A DNA stretch of 64,000 bases. Origin: Deltaproteobacteria bacterium. GTDB taxonomy: Bacteria > Myxococcota_A > UBA9042 > DTJE01. The notes below the pieces were generated by a model. The model did no database searches and was not told the origin of the DNA. It worked only from the letters and a program-made list of their open reading frames with translations. The stretch covers positions 434,001 to 498,000 of the forward strand of contig JAKPOP010000003.1 in assembly GCA_029547805.1 (NCBI GenBank), in the 5' to 3' direction. The position numbers were made by a program, and so were the translations under genes. Within the stretch, counting starts at the first letter, position 1. Every line of letters starts with the position of its first letter. This document shows positions 41,603-50,121 of this stretch, piece after piece.

Positions 41603-42972
41603 CGGCCTCCTCCCGCGTCGCCGCCCCTCCCCTGCCGGACGCCCTCCTCGGCCCGGAGGAAGCGGCCGTAGCGCTGCTGGAACACCGGCGCCCCTTCCGA
41701 GTGGAGCAGGCCCCAGGACCGGATGGCGCCCCACCAGCCCGGCTGCATGCTGCCGAACCGCACCATCGGGACCCCCGCCTCCCGGGCCTGTCCCTCCAGG
41801 AAATCCGGCAGGTAGGCCAGGTCGTAGCGCCCCTCCTCCAGCACCGGCCGCAACACCGCCGGTTCGTAGAAGAGGCGGTAGGGCAGGTCCACCCCCATGG
41901 TCTGGAGGTTGCGCTCGATCCGGCGGTGGACGTCCGGGCGATCCCGCTCCTGGATGACCAGTTCCACCCGAAAGCCCAGTTCCAGGAACAGCGGCAGGTC
42001 CGCCATCCCCTCCTGGGCCAGTTCGTCGGGGCGGAAGTTGTGGTGGGATCCGATGCCGTACGCCAGCGATTTCCCGGCCACGGCCTGGCGCACCTCGGGA
42101 AGGGCCTCCAGGGCCCGGCGCCGCTCCGGGTCCTCCTCGATGGCGGGTCCCGCGTCTCGGTCCATCGCCTGGCCCACCTGGCGCCAGAAGCGATCCGTCG
42201 CCGCCACCCCCATCGGGGAGGCCACCTCCAGGACCCGGTGACCGGGCCGGTCCAGGCGCTTCAGCATCTTCTGGAACAGCGCCCGGTCCGACACCACGGT
42301 GAGCGACCCCTGACCGATCCGGGTCCAGTCGTCCTCGGTGGCACCGACGGGCGCGCACCCCATCAGCCGCAGCCCCATCCGCTCCAGCACCCGGGCCGCC
42401 TCGGCCCGGAAGACCCGGGACTGGAGCCACCGGGACGGAGGCCGGTCGGTCCGGTATCCCACCAGGTTCACCCCCCCTGGGTCCATCTCCCCCGATGCCG
42501 GCAGCAGATCCATCACCGTCCGGGTGACCCAGTCGGAGACCTCGGCCTGGGTCCGCATCCGGAGCCCGCCGGTCCGCAGGCCCCGGATCGGGATGCCGGT
42601 CTCGGCCTCGACCTTGCGACAGGGGGCCTCCAGGTCGGCGCCGATGGTGTCCGCGAGGCAGGTGGAGATCACGACGATTCCCCTGGGCGCCCGTTCCCGG
42701 GCGATCACCCGGAGGGCCTCCTCGAGGCGCCCCTCGGCCCGCCCCTCCATCACCTCCCGCTCCCCCAGGGCCACCGTGAAGAGAGGCCAGGTCTCGAGGT
42801 CCGACACCGGCGGGGTCAGTCGCGGCATCGCCTGGGCGCACTCCCGCTCCCCGAAGACGACCAGGGCCAGGGAGGGGAAGGAACCGGCCATCTGGAACAG
42901 GAAGCCGGTCATCGCGCACCCCGGCTGGGCCAGTTCCCCGGCCTTGCGGGGAGGCGCGGAGGAATCCTTCAT
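41599..42972 (-). CDS. Nitrogenase component 1-type protein, three-Cys subunit
   Basis: A 457-residue protein. Cys19 ('QPGCAMTG'), Cys45 ('FGERECAQ') and Cys105 ('VVISTCLADTIGADLE') stand at spacings 26 and 60, close to the ligand spacing in BchN/ChlN and in nitrogenase subunits, and in the right motifs. 'VALGEREVMEGRAEGRLEEALRVI' matches the family helix after the second ligand. Further domains read 'VNLVGYRTDRPPSRW', 'VLEVASPMGVAATDRFWRQVG', and 'LPYRLFYEPAVLRPVLEEGRYDLAYLPDF'. It lacks the nitrogenase cofactor signatures I could look for. ATG 42972 follows GAGGAG. It lies 25 bp after a peptidoglycan hydrolase gene and at the end of a long gene run. No reductase (NifH/BchL type) is in the window. 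Confidence 0.8.
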   Translation of the reverse strand: MKDSSAPPRKAGELAQPGCAMTGFLFQMAGSFPSLALVVFGERECAQAMPRLTPPVSDLETWPLFTVALGEREVMEGRAEGRLEEALRVIARERAPRGIVVISTCLADTIGADLEAPCRKVEAETGIPIRGLRTGGLRMRTQAEVSDWVTRTVMDLLPASGEMDPGGVNLVGYRTDRPPSRWLQSRVFRAEAARVLERMGLRLMGCAPVGATEDDWTRIGQGSLTVVSDRALFQKMLKRLDRPGHRVLEVASPMGVAATDRFWRQVGQAMDRDAGPAIEEDPERRRALEALPEVRQAVAGKSLAYGIGSHHNFRPDELAQEGMADLPLFLELGFRVELVIQERDRPDVHRRIERNLQTMGVDLPYRLFYEPAVLRPVLEEGRYDLAYLPDFLEGQAREAGVPMVRFGSMQPGWWGAIRSWGLLHSEGAPVFQQRYGRFLRAEEGVRQGRGGDAGGGR

Positions 42973-42997
42973 GGGGCTCCTCTCGGGCCGAAGGCCC

Positions 42998-45313
42998 TCA
43001 GGGCGTCTGCCACTCCCCGTCCCCGGCCATCGAGGACAGGTCATCGACCACCGCAGGCACTCCCTGCTGAATGCCCCCGGCACTCCCCTGCAGGCACCGG
43101 AGGATGTCCTCCAGGGGACGACCGCGGACCGCCGACCGCAGGTAGAGCCACCAGGCCAGGAAATTGACCGGATGGAAGTGGTTCAGGACCCCTTCCTGGC
43201 CCTGGGCGAACCGCAGCCCCAGGTGGCTTGCGACCCGGTCGTCGAGCCAGGTGAACTGGAGCCACCGGGAGGCCTCTCCGGTGAACCAGCGGCTCCAGGG
43301 GCGCACCTCGGACCCCGGGGACTCCTGCAGGACCCCCTCGGACCACGGTTGCTGTTCCAGAAGCGTCCGGGCCCAGTCCACCCAGACGGACCACTCGGAG
43401 ACGTGCCGGACGATGAGCCTCCGGAGGGAAAGCCGGTCCTCCTCGTCGGCGTTCTCGAAGAACGCCCGGATCCGCCGGGCCGAGAGGACCTTCCCGGTCA
43501 GGGGCGCCGGCCGGAGGTCGTCGTCGGCCCCCGGGGGGATCCGTTCCCGAGGATCCCATCCCAGTTGCCGCCACAGCCTCACATCCCGAACCGTCAGGTC
43601 CCGGGCGACGTCCTGGGGCCCCGGCACCAGGTAGCGCCCCGACAGCGACAGGTCCATCGCCTCGGCGTAACGGTCGTCGGCAAAGACCTCCAGGTGCAGC
43701 ACCCGAGGCGGGCTCTCCTCCCCGCCGAACACCCCGGCCTCCCCCAGGACGTCCTCGGGCCCCACCGACAGCCACCGGTCCGGGTCGTTCCAGGGAGAAA
43801 AGAGGGCGACCCACCCCTGCCGCAATGCCACCAGGGGATTCGGGAACTTCTTCGGGTCCGCGGCCTCCAGGCGGCTCCGGAGGACTGGCCGGGCGTCCTG
43901 GGGGTTCGGGTCCGCGGGATATCGGCTCAGGATCTTCTGCATCAGGGGCGTCGGCCGGCGCCAGTCCACCCCGTCCAGGTGCATGTAGAGGCTGAACACG
44001 ACCAGTTCGTTGGGCGGCGGAGGCGCCACCTCGCCCCCGCTGGTCTCGCCGCTCCGATCCCGATCCCGGGTCTCCGGACAGGGCGCCCGGGTCACCGAGG
44101 CCAGCCGGGGCGGCAAGGGGATGCGGTGCCGCAGCACCACGAAGTTGTTGCTCCCGAGGCCCGGGGGAAAGGCGTCGCTCCCGACCAGATGGGCCGCCAC
44201 CAGTTCCCCCTGGAGCATCGGCCGGACCGGCGTGCCGGGCGCACAGGGGACGTGGATGCCCCCGTGCCAGGTCTGGTTCACCCCCACCGGGAAGTAGCCC
44301 CCCTCGCCGAACATCTCGCAGGCCCGGGCGATCATCCGCAGGAAGAGGGCACCCCGGTCCTCGGTCTCCAGGGCCTTCGCCAGATGCACCCGGGCCGGCT
44401 CCCCCTCCTGCAGCACCCGGGCCCGGACCCACTGCCGCTCGGCCTCGCTCTTGGCCACCTGCGAGGGAGACGACACCGAGGGAAGGGCCGGGAAGGTCGC
44501 GTCCTCCTGCCGCAGGCCCGCCAGGATCCGCTGCCAGTCCAGGCCGGGTCCCGGGTCCCACTTCTGGACGTCCGAGTGCCAGTGGCACTGGATCCCGGAG
44601 AACTGGTCCGGCGGCGGGTCCACCAGCACCCGCCGCAGGATCCCGCCGTCCTGGTCCAGGGGGAACACCGGCTGGATCCCCAGTTCGTTCTTCAGGACCC
44701 GAAGCACGGCGATGAGCGCCCGGTACTGCTCGTCGGAATAGGTCCAGGACCGGAAGGTGCCTCCGTTGATCACCTCGTCCTTCGACGGCAGCCCTCCATA
44801 GGGGGCCGTTGCCTCGGGATTGCTCAGGAGGTTCACGGCGGTGTTGTTGAGGTCGAACCCGACGGTGACCGCGTTGAGGCCCGCGGCGTGCCAGGTCATG
44901 TCGGCGATGTCCGCCGCCTGGTACACGGTGCCGTCCCGGTCGATCTGGAAGTGAGAGGACAGCCCGCGCTGCTTGAGGGTCTCGAAGCAGATGCGGGCAC
45001 TGCCGGTGCCGTCATGGTGCAGCACCACCCCCCGGACCACCTTGCGAAGTGCCGCCAGGGCGTTTCCCGAGGGGTCCAGGTCCGCCCAGCCGGCGCCCTG
45101 GAGGCCCAGCACCTTCGGCGGGGCCCCGGCAGGTCGATTCCGGGGTCGCACCAGGGGGACCACGTCCCCGCTCTCATCGGTGGCCTGGAGCGGGGCCACC
45201 TGTCCCCCCAGGCCCTGGTAGAAGGAAAATCCACCCGGGTCCCGGAAGGTCACCACCTTCACCTGGGAGTCCGGCAACGGGAAGGCCTTCCCGGCGATGA
45301 TGATGTCGGCCAT
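42998..45313 (-). CDS. Fused PGRP-type amidase and LytM-like (M23) protein
   Basis: A 771-residue protein without a signal peptide. Residues ~95-260 are an amidase_2/PGRP domain: 'GVVLHHDGTGSARICFETLKQRGLSSHFQIDRDGTVYQ', 'MTWHAAGLNAVTVGFDLNN', and a third-ligand region 'GIQCHWHSDVQKWDPGPGLDW'. Residues ~345-450 resemble an M23/LytM fold ('TWHGGIHVPCAPGTPVRPMLQGELVAAHL ... NNFVVLRHR ... FSLYMHLDG'), but the His-x-x-x-Asp motif reads His-x-x-x-His, so its activity is uncertain. The last ~300 residues are unrecognised. It could be an effector or a wall-remodelling enzyme exported by a dedicated system. It is 12 bp after the VWA gene. Confidence 0.78.
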   Translation of the reverse strand: MADIIIAGKAFPLPDSQVKVVTFRDPGGFSFYQGLGGQVAPLQATDESGDVVPLVRPRNRPAGAPPKVLGLQGAGWADLDPSGNALAALRKVVRGVVLHHDGTGSARICFETLKQRGLSSHFQIDRDGTVYQAADIADMTWHAAGLNAVTVGFDLNNTAVNLLSNPEATAPYGGLPSKDEVINGGTFRSWTYSDEQYRALIAVLRVLKNELGIQPVFPLDQDGGILRRVLVDPPPDQFSGIQCHWHSDVQKWDPGPGLDWQRILAGLRQEDATFPALPSVSSPSQVAKSEAERQWVRARVLQEGEPARVHLAKALETEDRGALFLRMIARACEMFGEGGYFPVGVNQTWHGGIHVPCAPGTPVRPMLQGELVAAHLVGSDAFPPGLGSNNFVVLRHRIPLPPRLASVTRAPCPETRDRDRSGETSGGEVAPPPPNELVVFSLYMHLDGVDWRRPTPLMQKILSRYPADPNPQDARPVLRSRLEAADPKKFPNPLVALRQGWVALFSPWNDPDRWLSVGPEDVLGEAGVFGGEESPPRVLHLEVFADDRYAEAMDLSLSGRYLVPGPQDVARDLTVRDVRLWRQLGWDPRERIPPGADDDLRPAPLTGKVLSARRIRAFFENADEEDRLSLRRLIVRHVSEWSVWVDWARTLLEQQPWSEGVLQESPGSEVRPWSRWFTGEASRWLQFTWLDDRVASHLGLRFAQGQEGVLNHFHPVNFLAWWLYLRSAVRGRPLEDILRCLQGSAGGIQQGVPAVVDDLSSMAGDGEWQTP

Positions 45314-45325
45314 GCCTCCCTCCCG

Positions 45326-46939
45326 TCAGCCCCCAGGGCGTTTGAGCGCCGGCATCTTCGGAGCCGCAGGTCTCTTGGGCATCTTCGGACGGGCGACCTT
45401 CGACACGAGCGCCTTCACCCCCTGGCCCAGGGTCCACAGCAACAGCAGGGCGACCGCGACTGCGGCCACCAGCCCCCCCCACAGCAACGGCGGGCCCCAG
45501 GCATGTCCCAGGCGCCCCAGAACCGCCTTCCGGATGCGGGTCCACGGCCCCTTCCAGAAGGGGTCGCCGGGACCCGCCAGGACCGGGACCCACCGCGATT
45601 CGACGCCGCCCCAGGATGCCATGAGTCGATGGGGGACCCCCACCTCCAGGGATTTCCGGGGCTCCAGCACCGCCTGTCGGGCCAGGGAGGCCGCCAGTCC
45701 CGCCGTCGCATCCTCGAGCGCCGGGAGGTCCGTGGCCTCCCAGTAGCCGCCGCCGGTCCGATAGGCCAGGGCCTTGAGGCGGGACCTCCCCACCGCGTCG
45801 GTGCCCGGCATGGCCAGCACGTGAACCTGGACCTCCAGGGCCCGCGCCAGGGTCACCAGGGTGGTCAGCCGGTCCAGGACCTGCCCCTCGCGGGACCGCA
45901 ACCCCTCGGCCACCTTCGGGATCACGCACTCCATCACGCCCCGGCTGCACCGGGGCGACGCCCCCTCGAGGTCGAACGTCGGTTCCCCCTTCCGGGTCTT
46001 GCAGGCCTCGACCCGGGACTGGCAGCGCCGGGAATGGCGGTCCGCCCCGAGGTCCGGGACCCGGAGGTACCCGTCGCGACCGTCCGAGAGGATCAGCACC
46101 AGGCGCTGGGCGCCGGTCGGCGTGGCGATGGCCAGCCACCGCAGGGCGGCCTCCACGGCCCCATCGGCGAACCGCGGTCCCGTCGACTCCTGGTCCCGTC
46201 CGTCCAGCGGGGTCTGTCCCAGGGCCCGGGCGGCCCGCAGGACCTCCTCGTCCTCCGGGATTCCCAGGAACCTCGGGAACATCCCCTGGGGTGCCGGAAA
46301 CGACAGTCCCTTCCAGGACTCGGCCCCCTGGACCAGGGCGCCGCACTCCCCCTCCGGCGGAGGACTGGAGAAGGGGTCCGCCACGCCCCTCAGGGCGTCC
46401 AGGCAGTCCTGCCGGTCGTTCAGGTCCCCCATCCAGGGCCCCCCGGGGCTCCCCCGGGACACCCAGAGATGGTCCTGGTAGACCAGCAGCCCGACCCGGG
46501 CATCCTTCCGGAGCCCCTGGGCCACGCGCTGGACCAGGTCCCCGATCTGGACCGCCACCTCCCGGGGGACCTCGGCATGGGCCGCCACCACGAAGAGGGC
46601 CGCCTGCTCCACCGGGGCCTCGGCGATGGATCGCAGCCGCCCCCGGAAGCCGGACTCGGGGAAGCCTCCTGCCCGAAACGACCAGTCCGGCTTCGCCCCG
46701 GGCCCCCCGGACCCGTCGCCCCGGGACAGGAACAGCCGGACGCCCGTCTCCACCAGGGAGACGGGGTTCCCTGCATCGTCGATGGCCGATAGGAAGGCCC
46801 GCCAGTCGGAGTGGTTCCGGGCCTGCACCCGATCGATCTTGACCTGGGGCCCCGGCAGGGGACTGGCCACCGGGAGGGACGCCGGTCCAGGGACCAGCCA
46901 CCCCGCGAGGACCAACAGCCACCAGGCCCGCCCCCTCAT
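45326..46939 (-). CDS. VWA-like membrane protein with degenerate MIDAS
   Basis: A 537-residue protein. A signal peptide (residues 1-~25) is followed by a domain with VWA-like strands: 'EQAALFVVAAHAEVPREVAVQIGDLVQRVAQGL' where DxSxS would be expected but is missing, and 'AQRLVLILSDGRDGYLRVPDLG'. Four Cys in 'RRCQSRVEACKTRKG' and 'SPRCSRGVMEC' may form disulfides. One membrane helix at ~490-510 ends in a basic tail with 'PKMP' repeats. VWA proteins accompany MoxR and DUF58, which lie upstream in the same run, so this may be the complex's membrane partner. The ATG was chosen at the signal peptide. Confidence 0.65.
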   Translation of the reverse strand: MRGRAWWLLVLAGWLVPGPASLPVASPLPGPQVKIDRVQARNHSDWRAFLSAIDDAGNPVSLVETGVRLFLSRGDGSGGPGAKPDWSFRAGGFPESGFRGRLRSIAEAPVEQAALFVVAAHAEVPREVAVQIGDLVQRVAQGLRKDARVGLLVYQDHLWVSRGSPGGPWMGDLNDRQDCLDALRGVADPFSSPPPEGECGALVQGAESWKGLSFPAPQGMFPRFLGIPEDEEVLRAARALGQTPLDGRDQESTGPRFADGAVEAALRWLAIATPTGAQRLVLILSDGRDGYLRVPDLGADRHSRRCQSRVEACKTRKGEPTFDLEGASPRCSRGVMECVIPKVAEGLRSREGQVLDRLTTLVTLARALEVQVHVLAMPGTDAVGRSRLKALAYRTGGGYWEATDLPALEDATAGLAASLARQAVLEPRKSLEVGVPHRLMASWGGVESRWVPVLAGPGDPFWKGPWTRIRKAVLGRLGHAWGPPLLWGGLVAAVAVALLLLWTLGQGVKALVSKVARPKMPKRPAAPKMPALKRPGG

Positions 46940-46946
46940 GACGACC

Positions 46947-47315
46947 TCAACAGCCGAAGCGGAAGGGGGCCACCCGGAAGCCCCCGCAGGAGACCTGTCG
47001 CCCTCCTGCCTCCAGCAGGAACTCGTGCTCCCCGGGATCCAGTCCCCCGTCCATCGGCACGCCCACCAGGGCCGTCCCCTCCGGCCGGGCCGTGACCCGC
47101 CGCCGGGATCGCTCCCGGCCGTTGCAGCGATGGACGAACCAGCCCGCCGCCCCGTGCCCCTGCCACCGGACCTCCTCTCCCGGGGCCCCGATGACTCCCC
47201 GGACCCGCCCCGCATCGGCGGCGGCCGCCACCCTGGGGCCCAGGAACCACGCCGCCAGGGCCCACAGCCCTCGGGCCAGGAATCCCCGCCGATCCAGCGC
47301 CGGTGGTCCTTCCAT
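46947..47315 (-). CDS. Small Tat-exported protein of unknown function
   Basis: A 122-residue protein. The N terminus 'DRRGFLARGLWALAAWFLGPRVAAAA' has a twin-arginine motif (RRGFLA) and a hydrophobic core, so it is probably folded before export. The mature ~90 residues look like a small beta domain with Cys residues ('FVHRCNGRE', 'QVSCGGFRV', final 'RFGC'). No family is recognised. A Tat signal often marks a protein that carries a cofactor or a folded partner. GAGGCGG at the end of the pssA gene precedes the ATG; the VWA gene follows by 7 bp. Confidence 0.6.
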   Translation of the reverse strand: MEGPPALDRRGFLARGLWALAAWFLGPRVAAAADAGRVRGVIGAPGEEVRWQGHGAAGWFVHRCNGRERSRRRVTARPEGTALVGVPMDGGLDPGEHEFLLEAGGRQVSCGGFRVAPFRFGC

Positions 47316-47323
47316 GGGCCGCC

Positions 47324-48142
47324 TCACAGGTTCCAGTCCCGGGTGATCTGCCGGATGCGACGCCGGGACTCGGTCGAGATGTCCGTCCACCCGATGAAGA
47401 GGTAGCAGCAGAGCCAGAACAGGGTCCAGTCGAAGGCGAGGTTCCGGGGCAGCCAGTCCAGGAAGACCCCGAAGACCACCGAGAAGGCCACCGAGAACCA
47501 GACGAAGTTCAAGATCACCTTCAGATACCAGGACCACTGGCGGCCATGGTGGCCGATGAAGGGGACGAGGGAGAGGTTCATCGCCCCGAGCAGCAAGAGC
47601 ATCGGGACGCCGACCCAGGCCATCCAGGGGGTCGCCTGGAAGAGGTGCCCGTTCACCAGCGCCACGGTCGTCAGGGCCGAGGCCGGCCTCGGGAACCCGA
47701 TGAAGAAGGCCGGGACGTCCAGGCGACGGACGTTGAACCGGGCGAATCGGATGCAGCCGGAAATGATGGGGATCGCCGCCAGCACCACCGCGATGGCCGC
47801 CTGGATGTCCGGTCGGCCCTCGAGGCCCGGCAGCACCGTGCCTCGCCGATAGGCCAGGTAGACCAGGAAGGCAGGAGCCACGGAATAGGCCACCAGGTCC
47901 GCGACGTTGTCGAACTCGGCACCGAACTTGTTCATCTGCTTCAGGGCCCGGGCGACCACCCCGTCGAAGGAGTCGAAGAAGAAGGCCACCAGGATCCCGA
48001 AGCCGGACCAGAACAGGCAGGTCCGGACCTGTTCCAGGGGCGCGTCTGCCGGCAGCCCCATGCCCTCCATCGCGACCAGCATCGTCGCGATGCCCCCGGA
48101 GATGTTCCCCACCGTCATGAGGTCCTTGGCCTTGAAAAACAT
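47324..48142 (-). CDS. pssA: CDP-alcohol phosphatidyltransferase, PssA-like
   Basis: A 272-residue protein with six to eight membrane helices. The catalytic motif D-G-x2-A-R-x8-G-x3-D-x3-D is perfect in 'DGVVARALKQMNKFGAEFDNVAD' (~59-81). The long early loop and total length fit the phosphatidylserine synthase branch of the family more than the shorter PgsA form. It makes phospholipid head groups from CDP-diacylglycerol in the inner membrane. ATG 48142 overlaps the stop of the nuclease gene (ATGA). The specific head group is inferred. Confidence 0.88.
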   Translation of the reverse strand: MFFKAKDLMTVGNISGGIATMLVAMEGMGLPADAPLEQVRTCLFWSGFGILVAFFFDSFDGVVARALKQMNKFGAEFDNVADLVAYSVAPAFLVYLAYRRGTVLPGLEGRPDIQAAIAVVLAAIPIISGCIRFARFNVRRLDVPAFFIGFPRPASALTTVALVNGHLFQATPWMAWVGVPMLLLLGAMNLSLVPFIGHHGRQWSWYLKVILNFVWFSVAFSVVFGVFLDWLPRNLAFDWTLFWLCCYLFIGWTDISTESRRRIRQITRDWNL

Positions 48143-48705
48143 CAGTTCACCGTCCCTTTCTTGTCTTCGGCATCGGTCATCGGCGCGGGGTCCTGGGTGT
48201 CCTCGTCCCCCGCCAACACTCCCTCGGGGTCCTCGGCGGCCTCGAGGGACTTCAGGAACCCCATCCACTGGCGGCGGGAGGCCTCGGCGACGTCCTGAGG
48301 CTGGGCCTTCCGGAAGACCTCGGTCTTCACGTAGAACGGGGCCCGGGCCAGCAGGCACAGGATCATCGTGTCCGAGGGTCGCGCATCCAGGTCCACCACG
48401 TGGTCCCCCTGGCGGACACGCAACCGGGCGTAGTAGATGTCGTCCCGGAGATCGGTCACCTCCCCCTCGACGACCTCCATCGCGAAGGCCTTCAGCGTCT
48501 CGAAGAACAGGTCGTGGGTCATGGGACGGGGCGGCTCGACGTCCTCCCAGACCATGTCCAGGACCTGGGCCTCCAGGATCCCGATGCGGATCACCAGGGT
48601 CTCCTCCCCCTCCACGGCCCGGAGAATCACCACCGGCCCCTCCTGCTCGTCGGGAACCAGGACCCCCAGGACCTGCATCTCCACCCGTCCCGGACCGCGC
48701 CTCAC
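48142..48705 (-). CDS. Bifunctional nuclease family protein (DUF151)
   Basis: A 187-residue protein. The BFN domain (~15-135) shows 'VLGVLVPDEQEGPVVILRAVEGEETLVIRIGILEAQVLDM', 'PMTHDLFFETLKAFAMEVVEGEVTDLRDDIYYARLRV' and 'VDLDARPSDTMILCLLARAPFYVKTEVF', the family's complete pattern. A ~45-residue acidic tail follows. Members cut DNA and RNA in vitro or act as RNA-polymerase-associated antiterminators; the in vivo role here is unknown. GTG 48705 overlaps the miaB stop (GTGA) and has GGGAGG directly upstream; ATG 48678 is an internal alternative. Confidence 0.9.
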   Translation of the reverse strand: MRRGPGRVEMQVLGVLVPDEQEGPVVILRAVEGEETLVIRIGILEAQVLDMVWEDVEPPRPMTHDLFFETLKAFAMEVVEGEVTDLRDDIYYARLRVRQGDHVVDLDARPSDTMILCLLARAPFYVKTEVFRKAQPQDVAEASRRQWMGFLKSLEAAEDPEGVLAGDEDTQDPAPMTDAEDKKGTVN

Positions 48706-50111
48706 GTCTCCTCCCACTGGACCAGGGTGCCTCGCAGGCTGTGCGCCAGGACCTCGTCCACCCGGACCCGGGCCATCCGGCCCCGGACCTGGTCCGCCGG
48801 GAGGTCCGACCGGAAGTGGACCGGGACGTTGGTCCCGGACCGTCCCTGGACCTCCCCCCGCCGGTCCCCGATGCCCTCCCGGACCCGGGTCGCGTCCCGG
48901 CTCGGTCCCTCGACCAGCACCTCGACCTCCCGTCCCCGGTAGCGGGCCATCCGGGAGGCCGAGATGGCGTCCTGGAGAGACTGGACCTCCGCCAGCCGCA
49001 CGGCCTTCTCGGGCGCCGGGACGTCGTCGGGCCACCGGGCCGCGGCGGTCCCGGGCCGAGGGGAATAGGCGAAACTGAACATGCCGTCGAACCGGGCCTC
49101 CTGGACCAGGGCCAGGGTCGCCTCGAAGTCCTCCCGGGTCTCCCCGGGAAATCCCACGATCACGTCCGTCGACAGGGCGATGTCGGGGCAGGCCCGCCGG
49201 ACGCGTTCCAGCCGCCCCAGGTAATGGGCCACCGTGTAGCCCCGGTGCATGCGCTGCAGCACCGCGTCGGACCCCGCCTGGACCGGAAGATGCAGGTAGG
49301 GCGCCAGGTTCGGCAGTCGGCCGAAGAGGTCCAGCATCCGGTCCTCGGCGTCCGCCGGATGGGAGGTGACGAACCGAAGGCGCCGCAGCCCCGGGATGGC
49401 CGAGACCGTCTCCAGCAGGTCCGCGAACCGGGGATCCCCCGGCAGTCCCCGGCCCCAGGCATTGACGTTCTGCCCCAGCAGCGTGACCTCCCGGACACCT
49501 GCCGCAACGAGCCCCCGAACCTCCCGAACCAGGAGATCCAGTGGCTTGCTGGCCTCCCGTCCCCGAACGAAGGGGACGATGCAATAGGAACAGAAGCGGT
49601 TGCATCCCTTCGTGACGGTGACGAAGGCCGTCGGCCCCGGCTCCGACGACGGATCGACCTCCAGGAAGCGGTAGTCCTCCGGGTCGTCCATCCCGGTCGC
49701 GGCCACGCGGCCCCCCTCGTCCAGTTCCCGGATCATGCGCGGCAGATCCGGGATCCGGTCGGGACCGAAGACCAGGTCCAGCCAGGGAACGCGGTCCAGG
49801 AGGTCCTGGCCGTGCTGCTGGGCGACGCACCCGCAGACCGCCAGGCGCATTCCCGGCCGGAACTCCTTGAGGGGCCGGAGCCGGGCCAGGGTCCCCAGGA
49901 CCTTGTTCTCGGGTCGGGCCCGGACACTGCACGTATTGATCAGGACGAGGTCCGCCCCCGCCGGGTCCGGCGTCTCCCGGTATCCCAGTCCTGCCAGCAC
50001 CTGGACGATCCTCCGACTGTCGTGGACGTTCATCTGGCAGCCGTGGGTGATCACGTGGACGGTCCGGGAGGGCACTTCGCTGGGCGGGTCGGTGGGGGAG
50101 GTCCCGATCAT
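48702..50111 (-). CDS. miaB: tRNA-2-methylthio-N6-dimethylallyladenosine synthase
   Basis: A 469-residue protein of normal length. N-terminal UPF0004 domain with cluster Cys in 'HVITHGCQMNVHDS', 'LINTCSVRARPENK' and 'AVCGCVAQQHG'. The radical SAM core has 'GCNRFCSYCIVPFVRGRE' (C-x3-C-x2-C) and 'EVTLLGQNVNAWG'. A C-terminal TRAM domain ends in 'GRMARVRVDEVLAHSLRGTL'. It adds a methylthio group to A37 of certain tRNAs. ATG 50111 lacks a strong ribosome site but lies 10 bp after the transglutaminase gene, so re-initiation is likely. Confidence 0.95.
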   Translation of the reverse strand: MIGTSPTDPPSEVPSRTVHVITHGCQMNVHDSRRIVQVLAGLGYRETPDPAGADLVLINTCSVRARPENKVLGTLARLRPLKEFRPGMRLAVCGCVAQQHGQDLLDRVPWLDLVFGPDRIPDLPRMIRELDEGGRVAATGMDDPEDYRFLEVDPSSEPGPTAFVTVTKGCNRFCSYCIVPFVRGREASKPLDLLVREVRGLVAAGVREVTLLGQNVNAWGRGLPGDPRFADLLETVSAIPGLRRLRFVTSHPADAEDRMLDLFGRLPNLAPYLHLPVQAGSDAVLQRMHRGYTVAHYLGRLERVRRACPDIALSTDVIVGFPGETREDFEATLALVQEARFDGMFSFAYSPRPGTAAARWPDDVPAPEKAVRLAEVQSLQDAISASRMARYRGREVEVLVEGPSRDATRVREGIGDRRGEVQGRSGTNVPVHFRSDLPADQVRGRMARVRVDEVLAHSLRGTLVQWEET

Positions 50112-50121
50112 GCCCCGGAGA

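Noticed and set aside
40298-42972. Calling the pair BchN/BchB or NifD/NifK
   Set aside because: The cysteine layout is similar, but no photosynthesis or nif genes are present and the second subunit lacks the expected ligands; a neutral family name is safer.
42338-46792. A 1484-codon open frame on the plus strand
   Set aside because: It is antisense to the amidase, VWA and nitrogenase-like genes, which show real motifs; the plus frame has low-complexity composition only.
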